Positions 29,984 to 40,122 of a stretch of 52,839 bases of DNA are shown in pieces. How positions within the stretch are numbered: position 1 is the stretch's first letter; the number at the start of each line of letters is the position of its first letter. The position numbers were made by a program, and so were the translations under genes. Source of the DNA: Nitrosomonas oligotropha (GTDB lineage: Bacteria > Pseudomonadota > Gammaproteobacteria > Burkholderiales > Nitrosomonadaceae); the NCBI RefSeq assembly GCF_009833085.1, contig NZ_QRBZ01000017.1, positions 1-52,839 of the forward strand. The letters run 5' to 3'. Below the pieces are notes generated by a model. The model was not told where the DNA came from and did no database searches. It saw nothing but the letters and a program-made list of their open reading frames with translations.

Positions 29984-30670
29984 ATGAATAAAATACAGTT
30001 TACGGCGCTGATGGCGCTAAGTGCCTTTGTCGGCACATCGGCTATGGCTGCTCCGGTATTATTCGGGCCGTCTAGCTATTTGTCGGATGCCGACATTCCC
30101 GCCGGTTTTTACCAAAGTGGCGCACCGGCTTTTCTGGATAACTTCGAGGATGGCCCTGGCATTGGCGGCGGCTTAACAGCCAGCGCGGGTTCCCGGATTG
30201 GAGTGGGATTATTTGATGGCGCCCGGGATTCGGTCGATGGCGATGACGGTGCAATTGACGGTTCCGGTCTGGCCGGTTCAAGCTGGTTCTCCGGCGCAGG
30301 TGATTCCGGTGTGCAATTTACCTACACAGGCAGCGATCTGCCGACAGCCTTTGGATTGGTATGGACAGATGGTTCCGGCTCCATTACATTCAAAGCCTTC
30401 GATGGCAGTGACACGTTGTTGTTTTCGCAGACTTTCAGTGGCATACCTGACGGTAGCTCTTCTGGTACAACCGCAGAGGATCGCTTCTTCGGTTTAACGT
30501 TCGATGGCGGTATTAAGTCGATCTTTATCTCGAACAGCAGTGGCGGCATTGAGGTGGATCATGTGCAATACGGCGCAATGTTTGCTGCACCGGTACCGGA
30601 ACCCGATACCTGGGCGTTATTGATAGCCGGTTTGGGTTTGCTAGGCGTTGCTGCACGCCGGCGCGGTTGA
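29984..30670 (+). CDS. PEP-CTERM sorting-domain protein
   Basis: A 228-residue exported protein. The signal peptide ends near SAMAAPVLFG. The middle is Gly/Ser/Asp-rich, acidic and low in Lys, like many extracellular PEP-CTERM proteins (FGPSSYLSDADIPAG, GLVWTDGSGSITFKAFDGSD). The C-terminus is a textbook PEP-CTERM signal: VPEPDTWALLIAGLGLLG followed by VAARRRG. An AGAAGGA ribosome binding site precedes the start. It is probably a surface or matrix protein, with no enzymatic motif seen. Confidence 0.88.
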   Translation: MNKIQFTALMALSAFVGTSAMAAPVLFGPSSYLSDADIPAGFYQSGAPAFLDNFEDGPGIGGGLTASAGSRIGVGLFDGARDSVDGDDGAIDGSGLAGSSWFSGAGDSGVQFTYTGSDLPTAFGLVWTDGSGSITFKAFDGSDTLLFSQTFSGIPDGSSSGTTAEDRFFGLTFDGGIKSIFISNSSGGIEVDHVQYGAMFAAPVPEPDTWALLIAGLGLLGVAARRRG

Positions 30671-30696
30671 GTCTTTAAGTTTCAAGTTGTTACTGT

Positions 30697-30729
30697 CAGC
30701 CGCCTGCCGGATTAAAGGCAGCGCGGCTG
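30697..30729. terminator. Convergent hairpin terminator
   Basis: CAGCCGCCTGCC (from 30697) pairs with GGCAGCGCGGCTG (to 30729) with one bulge and an 8-base loop. It lies between the PEP-CTERM gene and the convergent rhodanese gene. Confidence 0.65.
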
Positions 30730-30751
30730 TATTGCTTAGATTACCGTTTTC

Positions 30752-31204
30752 TTAACTCTGTACCCACGGTAAACCGGCGGCTTTCCAGCCGGATGCTTTA
30801 CCGCGATGACCCTGTTCATCCCGATCGCCTTCAAATCCCTCAAGAATGTTGTAGCACTCGGCAAAATCCATGTCCGTTGCCATTGCCGCCGCTTGGTTTG
30901 AGCGCGCGCCGCTGCGGCAGATAAACAGTACCGGCAGTGTTTTATCGACTTGCTGTGCGAGCTGATCCAGGAAGTTTGGATTGGGTTGCATATTGGGATA
31001 TGAGCGCAATTCGATTTCCGTCGCGCCGGGAATGCGGCCGACCCAATCCAGTTCCGCGCGCGAGCGCACATCGACCAATTGTGCTTGGGTATGTTCCTGT
31101 AACACGCGGTAAGCTTCCATCGGAAGTAATGCGCCTTTGTAGGGAAGCCCCAATTCTTGCGCGCGTTGCTGCGCTTTTTCCAGTATTGCTGCGGTAGTTT
31201 CCAT
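30752..31204 (-). CDS. Rhodanese-like domain protein
   Basis: A 150-residue single-domain rhodanese. The active loop is CRSGARS, so the persulfide-carrying Cys is present, and the upstream AQLVDVRSRAELDWVGRIPG is the family CH2A-like block (read as AQLVDVRSRAELDW then VGRIPG). The C-terminal FEGDRDEQGHRG and GWKAAGLPW fit the group with an FEGD motif. It probably carries sulfane sulfur; the acceptor is unknown. It is a single gene, divergent from the pseudouridine synthase gene. Confidence 0.88.
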   Translation of the reverse strand: METTAAILEKAQQRAQELGLPYKGALLPMEAYRVLQEHTQAQLVDVRSRAELDWVGRIPGATEIELRSYPNMQPNPNFLDQLAQQVDKTLPVLFICRSGARSNQAAAMATDMDFAECYNILEGFEGDRDEQGHRGKASGWKAAGLPWVQS

Positions 31205-31311
31205 AAATGATCCTAGCGATGTTATTAAAAATGATCGATTGATTACCTTTATAATACCGGTAACGCCTACTTTTCATTCCATTCCTCGAATTTCCAATAT
31301 TATAGCGCTTC

Positions 31312-32043
31312 ATGGAAAAAATCCGCTTATCCAAACTGATGTCCGAGCAAGGACTTTGTTCGCGCCGTGAAGCGGACCGCTACATTGAGCTGGGCTGGGT
31401 GTTTGTCGATGGCGTGCGGATTTCCGAGCTTGGCACGAAAATTTATCCAACGCAGAAAATCACGTTGAACAAAGCGGCACAGGTGCAACAAACCGGTTTG
31501 GTCACGATCCTGCTGAACAAGCCGGTCGGTTATGTGTCGGGACAGCCGGAGCCTGGTTATCAGCCTGCCGTGGTGCTGATCAAACCGGAAAACCAGTTTA
31601 TTTCCAAGCAACCGGCCAAGCGTTATCAACCCGCGCATTTAAAAAATCTGGCGCCAGCCGGGCGGCTCGATATCGACTCGCAAGGCTTGCTGGTGCTGAC
31701 GCAGGATGGCCGTATCGCCAAACAGCTCATCGGTGAAAACTCCAGTATTGAAAAAGAATATCTGGTGCGGGTCGACGGCGGCTTACCACCGGCCAAGCTG
31801 GCATTGCTCAATCATGGTTTGAGTCTCGACGGCCAAGCTTTAAAACCGGCGCAAGTGAGCTGGCAAAACCAGAATCAATTGCGTTTTATCCTGCACGAGG
31901 GCAAAAAACGCCAGATCCGCCGCATGTGCGAGCTGGTCAATCTGAAAGTGACCGGCCTGAAGCGGGTGCGCATCGGCAAAGTGCGCTTGGGCAATTTGCC
32001 CGAAGGCCAATGGCGCTATCTGGAGGATGGCGAGAAGTTTTGA
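31312..32043 (+). CDS. 23S rRNA pseudouridine synthase, RluF/RsuA family
   Basis: A 243-residue protein. An N-terminal S4 RNA-binding domain ([21 protein letters not shown]) is followed by the pseudouridine synthase domain with the catalytic Asp in [19 protein letters not shown]. The RsuA/RluB/E/F closing motif [12 protein letters not shown] is present. The combination best fits RluF, which modifies U2604 of 23S rRNA, but exact target assignment from sequence alone is uncertain. Confidence 0.88.
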   Translation: MEKIRLSKLMSEQGLCSRREADRYIELGWVFVDGVRISELGTKIYPTQKITLNKAAQVQQTGLVTILLNKPVGYVSGQPEPGYQPAVVLIKPENQFISKQPAKRYQPAHLKNLAPAGRLDIDSQGLLVLTQDGRIAKQLIGENSSIEKEYLVRVDGGLPPAKLALLNHGLSLDGQALKPAQVSWQNQNQLRFILHEGKKRQIRRMCELVNLKVTGLKRVRIGKVRLGNLPEGQWRYLEDGEKF

Positions 32044-32068
32044 TGGTGTTTCCTGATTGAGGTTGTTC

Positions 32069-32296
32069 ATGCATCAACGCTTGCATGTTGTGCTTAAAAT
32101 TCCCGCGCATCAATTGCTGTACTACTACGAAGGTGCAGTGGATACCGTGGCGGCTGAGGCAATCGATGGCCGCATCGTTCATTTTCCGGCCAATGTATTG
32201 CGTTCCGTGGTGCGGAACAACGGGGTGTACGGCACGTTTGAATTGGTTTTCGACGAAAACAATAAGTTTGTATCGATCAAGCGCATGGGCAGTTGA
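32069..32296 (+). CDS. DUF2835 family protein
   Basis: A 75-residue protein. The whole length matches my recollection of DUF2835 (LKIPAHQLLYYYEGAV, DGRIVHFPANVLRSVV, GVYGTFEL). The function of the family is unknown. The start at 32069 follows GAGG by 6 bases; an in-frame TTG upstream is less likely. It sits 25 bases after the pseudouridine synthase gene and may share its transcript. Confidence 0.8.
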   Translation: MHQRLHVVLKIPAHQLLYYYEGAVDTVAAEAIDGRIVHFPANVLRSVVRNNGVYGTFELVFDENNKFVSIKRMGS

Positions 32297-32396
32297 GCAA
32301 ATCCCTTCCATTTGGCTATCATTGCCGCGAGACGTGCGCTAAACTCACCGTCTATTCGTTTCTTAATTTTTTTCATATCAAACAAAGATTAAACCC

Positions 32397-34061
<1,665 letters not shown>

Positions 34062-34111
34062 CTTTGGTTTTTCACAACTATGTAATGGGATGATCATTGC
34101 AGGAGAACAAC

Positions 34112-34324
34112 ATGCTGGCAATTAAATTACCCGAAGAAATCGAAAATCGTCTGGCTGAACTGGCCGCCAAAACAGGGCGCACTAAAACCTATTATGTGCG
34201 CGAAGCGATTTTGGAGCATCTCGATGAATTGGAAGAAAAATACTTGGCGATAGATCGTCTGGAAAAAGCAGATAAACGCTGGACATTGGACGAAGTGGAG
34301 AAAGGTGTTGATTTGGAAAGTTGA
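34112..34324 (+). CDS. relB: RelB/DinJ-type antitoxin
   Basis: A 70-residue protein. It starts MLAIKLPEEIENRLAELAAK, a ribbon-helix-helix DNA-binding fold, then has a charged helix (LEHLDELEEKYLAIDRLEKA) that would wrap the toxin. The start follows AGGAG by 6 bases. It overlaps the relE toxin gene by about 20 bases. As usual for the type it should neutralise the toxin and repress its own promoter. Confidence 0.88.
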   Translation: MLAIKLPEEIENRLAELAAKTGRTKTYYVREAILEHLDELEEKYLAIDRLEKADKRWTLDEVEKGVDLES

Positions 34325-34574
34325 GTTTGACGATGCAGCAGTAAAAGAGCTGCGAAAACTTGATCATCCCGCGCAACAGGACATCCTAAGATATTTCCGT
34401 GAGCGTATCGCAACCGATGAAGATCCGCGCAGATTTGGGAAACAATTGACTCATGATCTTTCCAATTTGTGGCGCTATCGTGTGCGAGACTATCGCATGA
34501 TTTGTCAGATTGTCGATGAGAGACTAACAGTATTGGTATTAACTGTCGGCCATCGTAAAGATGTATATAAATAA
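34305..34574 (+). CDS. relE: RelE-family mRNA-interferase toxin
   Basis: An 89-residue protein (GTG start, GGAG site upstream) with the RelE core: FDDAAVKELRKLDHPAQQDIL, then LWRYRVRDYRMICQI and the C-terminal TVGHRKDVYK. Basic residues needed for ribosome-dependent mRNA cleavage are present. It overlaps relB, so the pair is translationally coupled. It is the first element of an accessory stretch after ettA. Confidence 0.9.
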   Translation: MLIWKVEFDDAAVKELRKLDHPAQQDILRYFRERIATDEDPRRFGKQLTHDLSNLWRYRVRDYRMICQIVDERLTVLVLTVGHRKDVYK

Positions 34575-34587
34575 GCAACTTGAATTA

Positions 34588-34885
34588 ATGCCGACAGAAA
34601 AATTAACACCAGTAAAGTTACGGCATCAGCCGCCATGGCGAGCACGCACCGTTGCTGTACTACCTGATTATTGCCTTTCAGTGACTTGTAACGACGGCGT
34701 GGCTGGTACCGTAGATATGTCGCAACTTATTAGCCGGTATTTATCCAGCCTTGAAAGACGCGCAATTATTTAATCAGGTTCGCATAGAACTCGGTACGCT
34801 CACATGGCCAAATGGTGTCGATCTAGATCCGGTATGGTTGCATGAGGAGATTGGGAAAACTGGAACTTGGTATGTTCCGGGTTAG
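34588..34885 (+). pseudogene. Frameshifted DUF2442 gene
   Basis: The first part (MPTEKLTPVKLRHQPPW, then LPDYCLSVTCNDGVAGTVD) is a typical DUF2442 start. The reading then shifts by one base near 34741-34750. The next frame continues in the family pattern with ALKDAQLFNQVRIELGTLTW and NGVDLDPVWLHEE, and stops at 34885. DUF2442 proteins often accompany toxin-antitoxin genes. It is either a decayed gene or a base-call error. Confidence 0.75.
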
Positions 34886-34964
34886 TAGCAATCTATCAAT
34901 GATTTTATCTCTGTGTGGAAGCTATCAGAATGACTAGATTTAATTATTTGAGTTAGAAGATAAA

Positions 34965-36131
34965 ATGATTTCATTTAAGTCAAATCATACTCTTAATCAG
35001 ATTGAAGATTTATATTCGGAACTTCAGAATAATTCAACTATAGACATACGTTTGCCGGAACACTTAATGCAAGGTGGTGGTTTTGGAGTTACTTCTGCAA
35101 TAATTCAATTTATTGCTACATGGTCGCGAAGTGATAGCAAAAATAGATTATTTCCATATAGTCAGAAAGCTGGGGTTCTTTCATATGCAAAACTATTACA
35201 TCAGCCTCATGGGCTAATTGCATGCTATATGGCTCCCAATATAGTAGACTCCAAGTGGAATACTCTAAAGAAATCTGAAGTATTAGCTCAAGCAGCTTCG
35301 TATATTGAGGCTATGCAAACAAGTAAATTTCGCGAAACAATGAATGGTCGCGGAGCAATTCTGGCTTGCTTTGCGGGCGCAAGAAATGAATTTCTAATAC
35401 CACTATATGAGCGTCCCGACGTGCAAGGATTGCGAGGAATTAGAGATTTTGAATTACTAACGCAACGACTTATAAAGTGTTGTGCTCCCTCAACTCTGCG
35501 ATATCTGCCAGAAACACATATTCAAACAATAAGCCTGCTTATTCGTGAGCTATTTGAAAATACTAATGATCATGCGACTACAGATGAGTGTGGGAGAGAA
35601 TATTGTTGGGATTATCCAAATGTCAGAAGTATCGTTGCAAAATATATTGCATTTAATCCGAAAGATACAGGGTCAATAAATGCACTGAGTGATGCACCGC
35701 ATCATATGTTTTATCAAAAGGCGCTATTAGATTATACAGCGACCAGAACAATTGATTTTCTTGAGGTAACCGTTATTGATAGTGGTCCAGGTATAGCCAA
35801 GAGATGGTTATCACATGTTGATCCAAATGCTTGTGCCGAGAATATTCTGATTGACGAAGAGGAAAAATTAGTTAAGGAAGCATTTAAACTCGGAAAAACA
35901 ACTAAAAACATTAGAGGCACAGGGGTCGGGCTTGATACTGTAATAAAAAGTTTGGTTAAGCTGAAGGCTTTTCTTCAACTAAGAACTGGTCGGCTTTGCT
36001 TGTACCAAAACTTTTCAGATAATTCAAAACAAGAATTTGCACCAAGTCACTTGCAGAACAATAGGAAAAAGTTACCAAGGACTGTTGGCACATCGTTTTC
36101 AATCCTTATTCCATTGTCGAGCAAGAAGTAA
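34965..36131 (+). CDS. Soluble GHKL (histidine-kinase-like) ATPase, unknown system
   Basis: A 388-residue cytosolic protein with no membrane helices. The C-terminal half carries a full GHKL ATP-binding site: N-box LIRELFENTNDHA (192-204), G1 box VIDSGPGIA (270-278), G2 box RGTGVGLDTV (317-326) and the closing strand GTSFSILIPL (375-384). There is no H-box or dimerisation helix of a sensor kinase, so it is more like anti-sigma, MORC or Hsp90-type ATPases. The N-terminal 160 residues are unrecognised. The gene is AT-rich unlike its neighbours. The 743-residue gene follows 2 bases after its stop, so the two act as one unit. A defence or stress role is only a guess. Confidence 0.8.
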   Translation: MISFKSNHTLNQIEDLYSELQNNSTIDIRLPEHLMQGGGFGVTSAIIQFIATWSRSDSKNRLFPYSQKAGVLSYAKLLHQPHGLIACYMAPNIVDSKWNTLKKSEVLAQAASYIEAMQTSKFRETMNGRGAILACFAGARNEFLIPLYERPDVQGLRGIRDFELLTQRLIKCCAPSTLRYLPETHIQTISLLIRELFENTNDHATTDECGREYCWDYPNVRSIVAKYIAFNPKDTGSINALSDAPHHMFYQKALLDYTATRTIDFLEVTVIDSGPGIAKRWLSHVDPNACAENILIDEEEKLVKEAFKLGKTTKNIRGTGVGLDTVIKSLVKLKAFLQLRTGRLCLYQNFSDNSKQEFAPSHLQNNRKKLPRTVGTSFSILIPLSSKK

Positions 36132-36133
36132 TC

Positions 36134-38365
36134 ATGCGAGGCTATTTTTCAATAGATATACGTGATGAAGAGAACGACGGTCCTATATTAGATTATCGAT
36201 TCTTATTTAAGTCTCAAGGTATCGTTAGCCCAGCGGATTTGGCAGATTGTTTAACACAAGCGTTGCGACGAGCTCTTTTTCCCGATGCTATCATTTTTGT
36301 TTGCATTCCTAGCGAATTTGCGCAATTGGCTGAATCATTCAAGACTAGTGACGGAGTGAAACAGGCGCTTGAGCGTGCAAGTTCGAAAGTATGTGTGGCA
36401 ATTTGCAAATTAGATATGTCAGGAAGTTTGGGAAAACCAGAATGTGTAAAGAATCATCATAGTTCGTTTCCCTTGATTGAAAAAAAACATAAAGAAAAGA
36501 TTTTTCGTGAAGGATTACGAAAATTATTTGATACACCGAAAGTTTTAATACCTGCGCCTGCTGGATTTATTTTTGTTAAACCATCAAAAAATCGTTCAAA
36601 ATATTTCTTGCGAGCTGAAGAAGCTTTTCATGAAACTGAACGAGTTCATTTTCTTGCTTATACAATACTGAGCAAAATTGCCGAACGAGAAAAAGAGACT
36701 CAGGAATCTATTGAAGTTATCTTCGTTGATACCATGGGAATTGCCAGCTTAGCATATGTCTTGCGTGAACTTTATCATGAATTCTATGAGAGACCACGAC
36801 CTAGGGTTGAGAGTTTTCATTCTTACGGAGGAATCAAAAAAATACCAATTCCTCTAAGAGGTACTTCTTTTTGTATCATCTCAGCATCATCTTCTATGGC
36901 GATGCAAAGAGATTGGCGAGAACTTACTCGCTGTTTCCCTTCGGAAGTCGTAACACTGGTTACTTTTAGAAATGCTAAGGACAGCGAACAAGCTATTTAT
37001 GCATTTGATTCAGTTAATTCGAATAACAACTTTGAAAATCAATCGGGATTACGTGATTTACGCATAGTTGGGGAAAGTTTTACTCACGAAGATGTACCGC
37101 TTAAATCGGTATTGTTAAGAGCCTCGGTTCATAGACAAAAGAAATGGTTTGAACTTGGGCCAAAATACTCTTGTTTGAAATTATTTTCGCTCATGAAAGC
37201 AGGGGAAATACTAAGCAAAACACGACCTATTTTTGTAGAAGGTGAGAAATTACTTGAGTGCGATATTTTTAAGAACTTTCTTAAGAAAGAGATCATGCAA
37301 AGTGTACCACTTTCGGTTCAAGCTATTGTGCATCAAGATGATAAGGATTCTAGAAAATTAGCTGAGATATGCGCATTTCGTATTAGAGAGATTAGAGAAG
37401 AAAAAGAAACTATAAAAGTGATTAGTGCCAATGACTTAGAAAACAATTCATGTCATCTCAATGAGGAGAAGGCCTTACTTATAGTTGCAGCAGTGATTGG
37501 CCGTGGAACAAAATTACTTTCAATAAGCAGAAGTTTGCGTGACATCCATATCGGTGCTCGTCACTATATGATCGGTTTTCAATTAACCGAATCAATTAAT
37601 GATTGTGTGCAGCTTAAGAACAATCTGAAATTTTCAGCGATTAACTCGGTTATCAATATTTCTATTATGGAGAGTCTTGCAATTGGTCGTACTGTCGAGG
37701 ATACATACCACGCTGAATTAAAAATTTTTAGCTCAAATGATTTAACCAGTTTTCCTTGTCTTAAGGATCGGATCGACGAATTGCGTCAAAAAAAAGGCGT
37801 GAAACAAAATGCTTTCTTACCTGCTACTTTACATAGCGAGAAAGATTTAAAGTTACGTAAAGACTTTGCATTCTGGAATGAGGATTATGATGAGGAATTA
37901 GATCATTCTGTAGCTGTATTGCTTACAGCTGCTTTAATACTTCAACATGCAAGAGAATTTAATAAATTTGAAGACGATACCCATCGATTGGCATCTGATA
38001 CTTTTCAGCAAGTCGTGCTTGATCCAGAGAATTTTACTCGTTACAACGATGGTGTAATTCAAGCTGCGCTATTGCGTGCCGCACATCCATCTGAACTTGA
38101 TTATTCTTCACACGAAGAAGTAAGTCGGCGTATGACAGACATACTTTCTGGGATATTTAGAATGAATTCTCGCCAACAAGGGGAAGCAGCGCTGGAGTTT
38201 GCTTTTGCATTAAGAACTGAACGTTTAAAACTTTGTGATTCGGACATAGAAAGACTAAAGCAAGAGATTAACAGTTTGAGTAATGAAAGCGGAGAAAAAT
38301 ATGTAGTTCTTTTAAAAAATCTCATGGATATGGATACTCCCGAAGTATCTGAAAAGAGTATTTAG
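36134..38365 (+). CDS. Unknown 743-residue partner of the GHKL ATPase
   Basis: I do not recognise this protein. It is soluble, with no signal or membrane helices. Residues about 192-290 (IEVIFVDTMGIASLAYVLRE, later SFCIISASSSMAMQRDWREL) and about 390-490 (VQAIVHQDDKDSRKLAEICA, later ALLIVAAVIGRGTKLLSISR) each have the strand-helix-spacing layout of a type I phosphoribosyltransferase. The PRPP loop is degenerate in both. The end (from about residue 690) is a charged coiled coil. It is AT-rich and follows the GHKL gene with a 2-base gap, so the two are surely co-translated. The PRTase reading is weak and needs structure prediction. Confidence 0.75.
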   Translation: MRGYFSIDIRDEENDGPILDYRFLFKSQGIVSPADLADCLTQALRRALFPDAIIFVCIPSEFAQLAESFKTSDGVKQALERASSKVCVAICKLDMSGSLGKPECVKNHHSSFPLIEKKHKEKIFREGLRKLFDTPKVLIPAPAGFIFVKPSKNRSKYFLRAEEAFHETERVHFLAYTILSKIAEREKETQESIEVIFVDTMGIASLAYVLRELYHEFYERPRPRVESFHSYGGIKKIPIPLRGTSFCIISASSSMAMQRDWRELTRCFPSEVVTLVTFRNAKDSEQAIYAFDSVNSNNNFENQSGLRDLRIVGESFTHEDVPLKSVLLRASVHRQKKWFELGPKYSCLKLFSLMKAGEILSKTRPIFVEGEKLLECDIFKNFLKKEIMQSVPLSVQAIVHQDDKDSRKLAEICAFRIREIREEKETIKVISANDLENNSCHLNEEKALLIVAAVIGRGTKLLSISRSLRDIHIGARHYMIGFQLTESINDCVQLKNNLKFSAINSVINISIMESLAIGRTVEDTYHAELKIFSSNDLTSFPCLKDRIDELRQKKGVKQNAFLPATLHSEKDLKLRKDFAFWNEDYDEELDHSVAVLLTAALILQHAREFNKFEDDTHRLASDTFQQVVLDPENFTRYNDGVIQAALLRAAHPSELDYSSHEEVSRRMTDILSGIFRMNSRQQGEAALEFAFALRTERLKLCDSDIERLKQEINSLSNESGEKYVVLLKNLMDMDTPEVSEKSI

Positions 38366-38439
38366 ATTTGGTGCTACTATTTTTTTGCGGCTACATAATA
38401 AATTGGAGTGTGCTAGTCCGTTTTGAGGGGGTGTTTTTT

Positions 38440-38691
38440 ATGGATGCAATTAGTTATACAACAGCGCGTGCCAATTTAGCTGAAACGATGGAACGGGTTT
38501 GTAGTGATCATTTGCCTGTCATTATTACCCGCAAAGAGGGAGCATCGATAGTCATGATATCTCTGGAAGATTATCAGGCGATAGAAGAGACCTTGTATTT
38601 GTTTCGCACACCTGCTAACGCACGGCGATTGTTGGACTCCATTGACGAACTTGAGGCTGGAAGCGGTGTGGTAAAGCGATTGACCGATTGA
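38440..38691 (+). CDS. YefM/Phd-type antitoxin without adjacent toxin
   Basis: An 83-residue protein. MDAISYTTARANLAETMERV and VIITRKEGASIVMISLEDYQA are the classic Phd/YefM DNA-binding and dimer fold, and the C-terminal ETLYLFRTPANARRLLDSI is the toxin-binding helix of YefM. The start follows GAGGGGG. A yoeB gene should follow directly, but the next gene is an unrelated 335-residue protein, so it is an orphan antitoxin. It may be a relic or may act on a YoeB encoded elsewhere. Confidence 0.88.
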   Translation: MDAISYTTARANLAETMERVCSDHLPVIITRKEGASIVMISLEDYQAIEETLYLFRTPANARRLLDSIDELEAGSGVVKRLTD

Positions 38692-38719
38692 ATATATTTA
38701 TTAAGCGAGTTGACTGCTC

Positions 38720-39727
38720 ATGAAAGCATACGCCAATCAAGCATCACCAGAGCAAAAAACAGCCCTGCAAAGACGCGAAGCTTGGGCCGGTACTCAGGAA
38801 ACCGTGCCATTTGAAGATAATCGACCTGAAACTTCAGTTCTGAGGATGTTGCAGGAATCCGCCAATAACAGTCCACAATCGCAAAACTTGGCGAATTTGA
38901 AGCAAGCTGCCAATCAATCCGTGCAACGTAAAATTCAGCCGCTGCAACGTGTAACGAAATTGAATATGGCGGTTGAAGAAGGGGCGCAGAAGCATCATCC
39001 AAACTATAAATTCGATATCGGGATAGGCCCTGCTAAGACGACGAAAAATGTCGACCTGGATCCCTGGATAACCCGGAAAGGTTTTGGTTATTCTCAGAAA
39101 TACGTCGAAAAATCGGAAAAAAAAGCATTAAGAAAATTGATTAATACCTGGGATGCCAGTAAATCGATTGTCGATGATTTGGTTACAAATTATGTCGGCG
39201 CGAAGAATGACGATTCGAGCATCGATTTTGACGAGACTAAACATGGTTTTGTTGGCGTTGATCTGGCGATGCACTTGATGGCAATGCAGGAAAATGTCGC
39301 TCGCCGGGTGAGCGATATACCGGCTAACTGCAATGATATCGATTTGAAAATAAATGACCGGTTAGCGGGTGTGTCCACTGTGAGGAAAAAAGTTGGGTGG
39401 ATGACATTATTAAAAGAATCCCGGGAAGAATTAAAAAAGGCTTTATTGAGCAATACTAAATCACCCAGTGCAATGGGCGATGTTGATCTGGTGCAAAAGG
39501 CTGTGCGTAGCACTGCTGATCCGGTGATCCCGGAGTTAATCCGTCTGGGGGTGCTGGATGATGAAATGAAGCTCAATACAGATACCATTAGAGATGGGCA
39601 AAAAGCCTATACCGCTTCAAACGCCGGTGGCGGGCAATTCAATTTCGGTTACGGTCACCTGCGTTTCATCATTTTCCTGGAATGGCGCATTTGCGCAGAA
39701 ATGATGTTGAACCAGAGCGTTAAATAA
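38720..39727 (+). CDS. Protein with DUF4157-type N-terminal motif and unknown C-terminal domain
   Basis: A 335-residue protein without signal peptide. The first about 75 residues carry FEDNRPETSVLRMLQESANN and SPQSQNLANLKQAANQS then QRKIQPLQR. I recall this FxDNRPE...NNSPQ...QPIQR pattern from the N-termini of bacterial proteins that normally continue into a DUF4157 (HEAWHVVQQ) domain, some linked to contractile injection systems or toxin cargo. Here the DUF4157 part is missing, and a Lys-rich helical domain of unknown kind follows, ending GGGQFNFGYGHLRF. It may be an exported effector. No immunity gene or injection system is in the window. Confidence 0.65.
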   Translation: MKAYANQASPEQKTALQRREAWAGTQETVPFEDNRPETSVLRMLQESANNSPQSQNLANLKQAANQSVQRKIQPLQRVTKLNMAVEEGAQKHHPNYKFDIGIGPAKTTKNVDLDPWITRKGFGYSQKYVEKSEKKALRKLINTWDASKSIVDDLVTNYVGAKNDDSSIDFDETKHGFVGVDLAMHLMAMQENVARRVSDIPANCNDIDLKINDRLAGVSTVRKKVGWMTLLKESREELKKALLSNTKSPSAMGDVDLVQKAVRSTADPVIPELIRLGVLDDEMKLNTDTIRDGQKAYTASNAGGGQFNFGYGHLRFIIFLEWRICAEMMLNQSVK

Positions 39728-39781
39728 AGCCTAAGTAACTACCAATTAGTAGGAAACTTCAATAGTGACGATTGTTTTTCT

Positions 39782-40111
39782 GTGAACGACTTCCAACAAC
39801 TCACCGAAATTTTGCGAAAATTCCGCGATGAGCGCGATTGGGCGCAATTTCATAATGCGAAAGACTTGGCGATGGCGCTGAATATTGAGGCGGCCGAGCT
39901 GCTGGAAGTTTTTTTATGGAAAACGCCGGAGCAAGCGGACATTGCCAGTGTCAAGGAAGAGCTGGCCGATGTGATCGCGTTTGCTCTGCTGCTCGCTGAC
40001 AAATACGAGTTGGACGTGAAGCAGATCGTGCTGGAGAAAATAGAGAAAAACGCGCTGAAATATCCGGTGGAAAAATCGAAAGGCAGCGCGAAAAAGTACA
40101 CCGAGTTGTAG
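39782..40111 (+). CDS. MazG-like nucleotide pyrophosphohydrolase
   Basis: A 109-residue all-alpha NTP pyrophosphatase (GTG start). The metal-binding ExxE and ExxD motifs appear as EAAELLEVF and KEELADVIAFALLLAD. Size and the final KYPVEKSKGSAKKYTEL match the RS21-C6/DCTPP1-like MazG group, which hydrolyses abnormal or excess dNTPs to monophosphates. It probably cleans the nucleotide pool. It is convergent with the methyltransferase gene, 11 bases apart. Confidence 0.88.
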   Translation: MNDFQQLTEILRKFRDERDWAQFHNAKDLAMALNIEAAELLEVFLWKTPEQADIASVKEELADVIAFALLLADKYELDVKQIVLEKIEKNALKYPVEKSKGSAKKYTEL

Positions 40112-40122
40112 CAATTCCCCGG

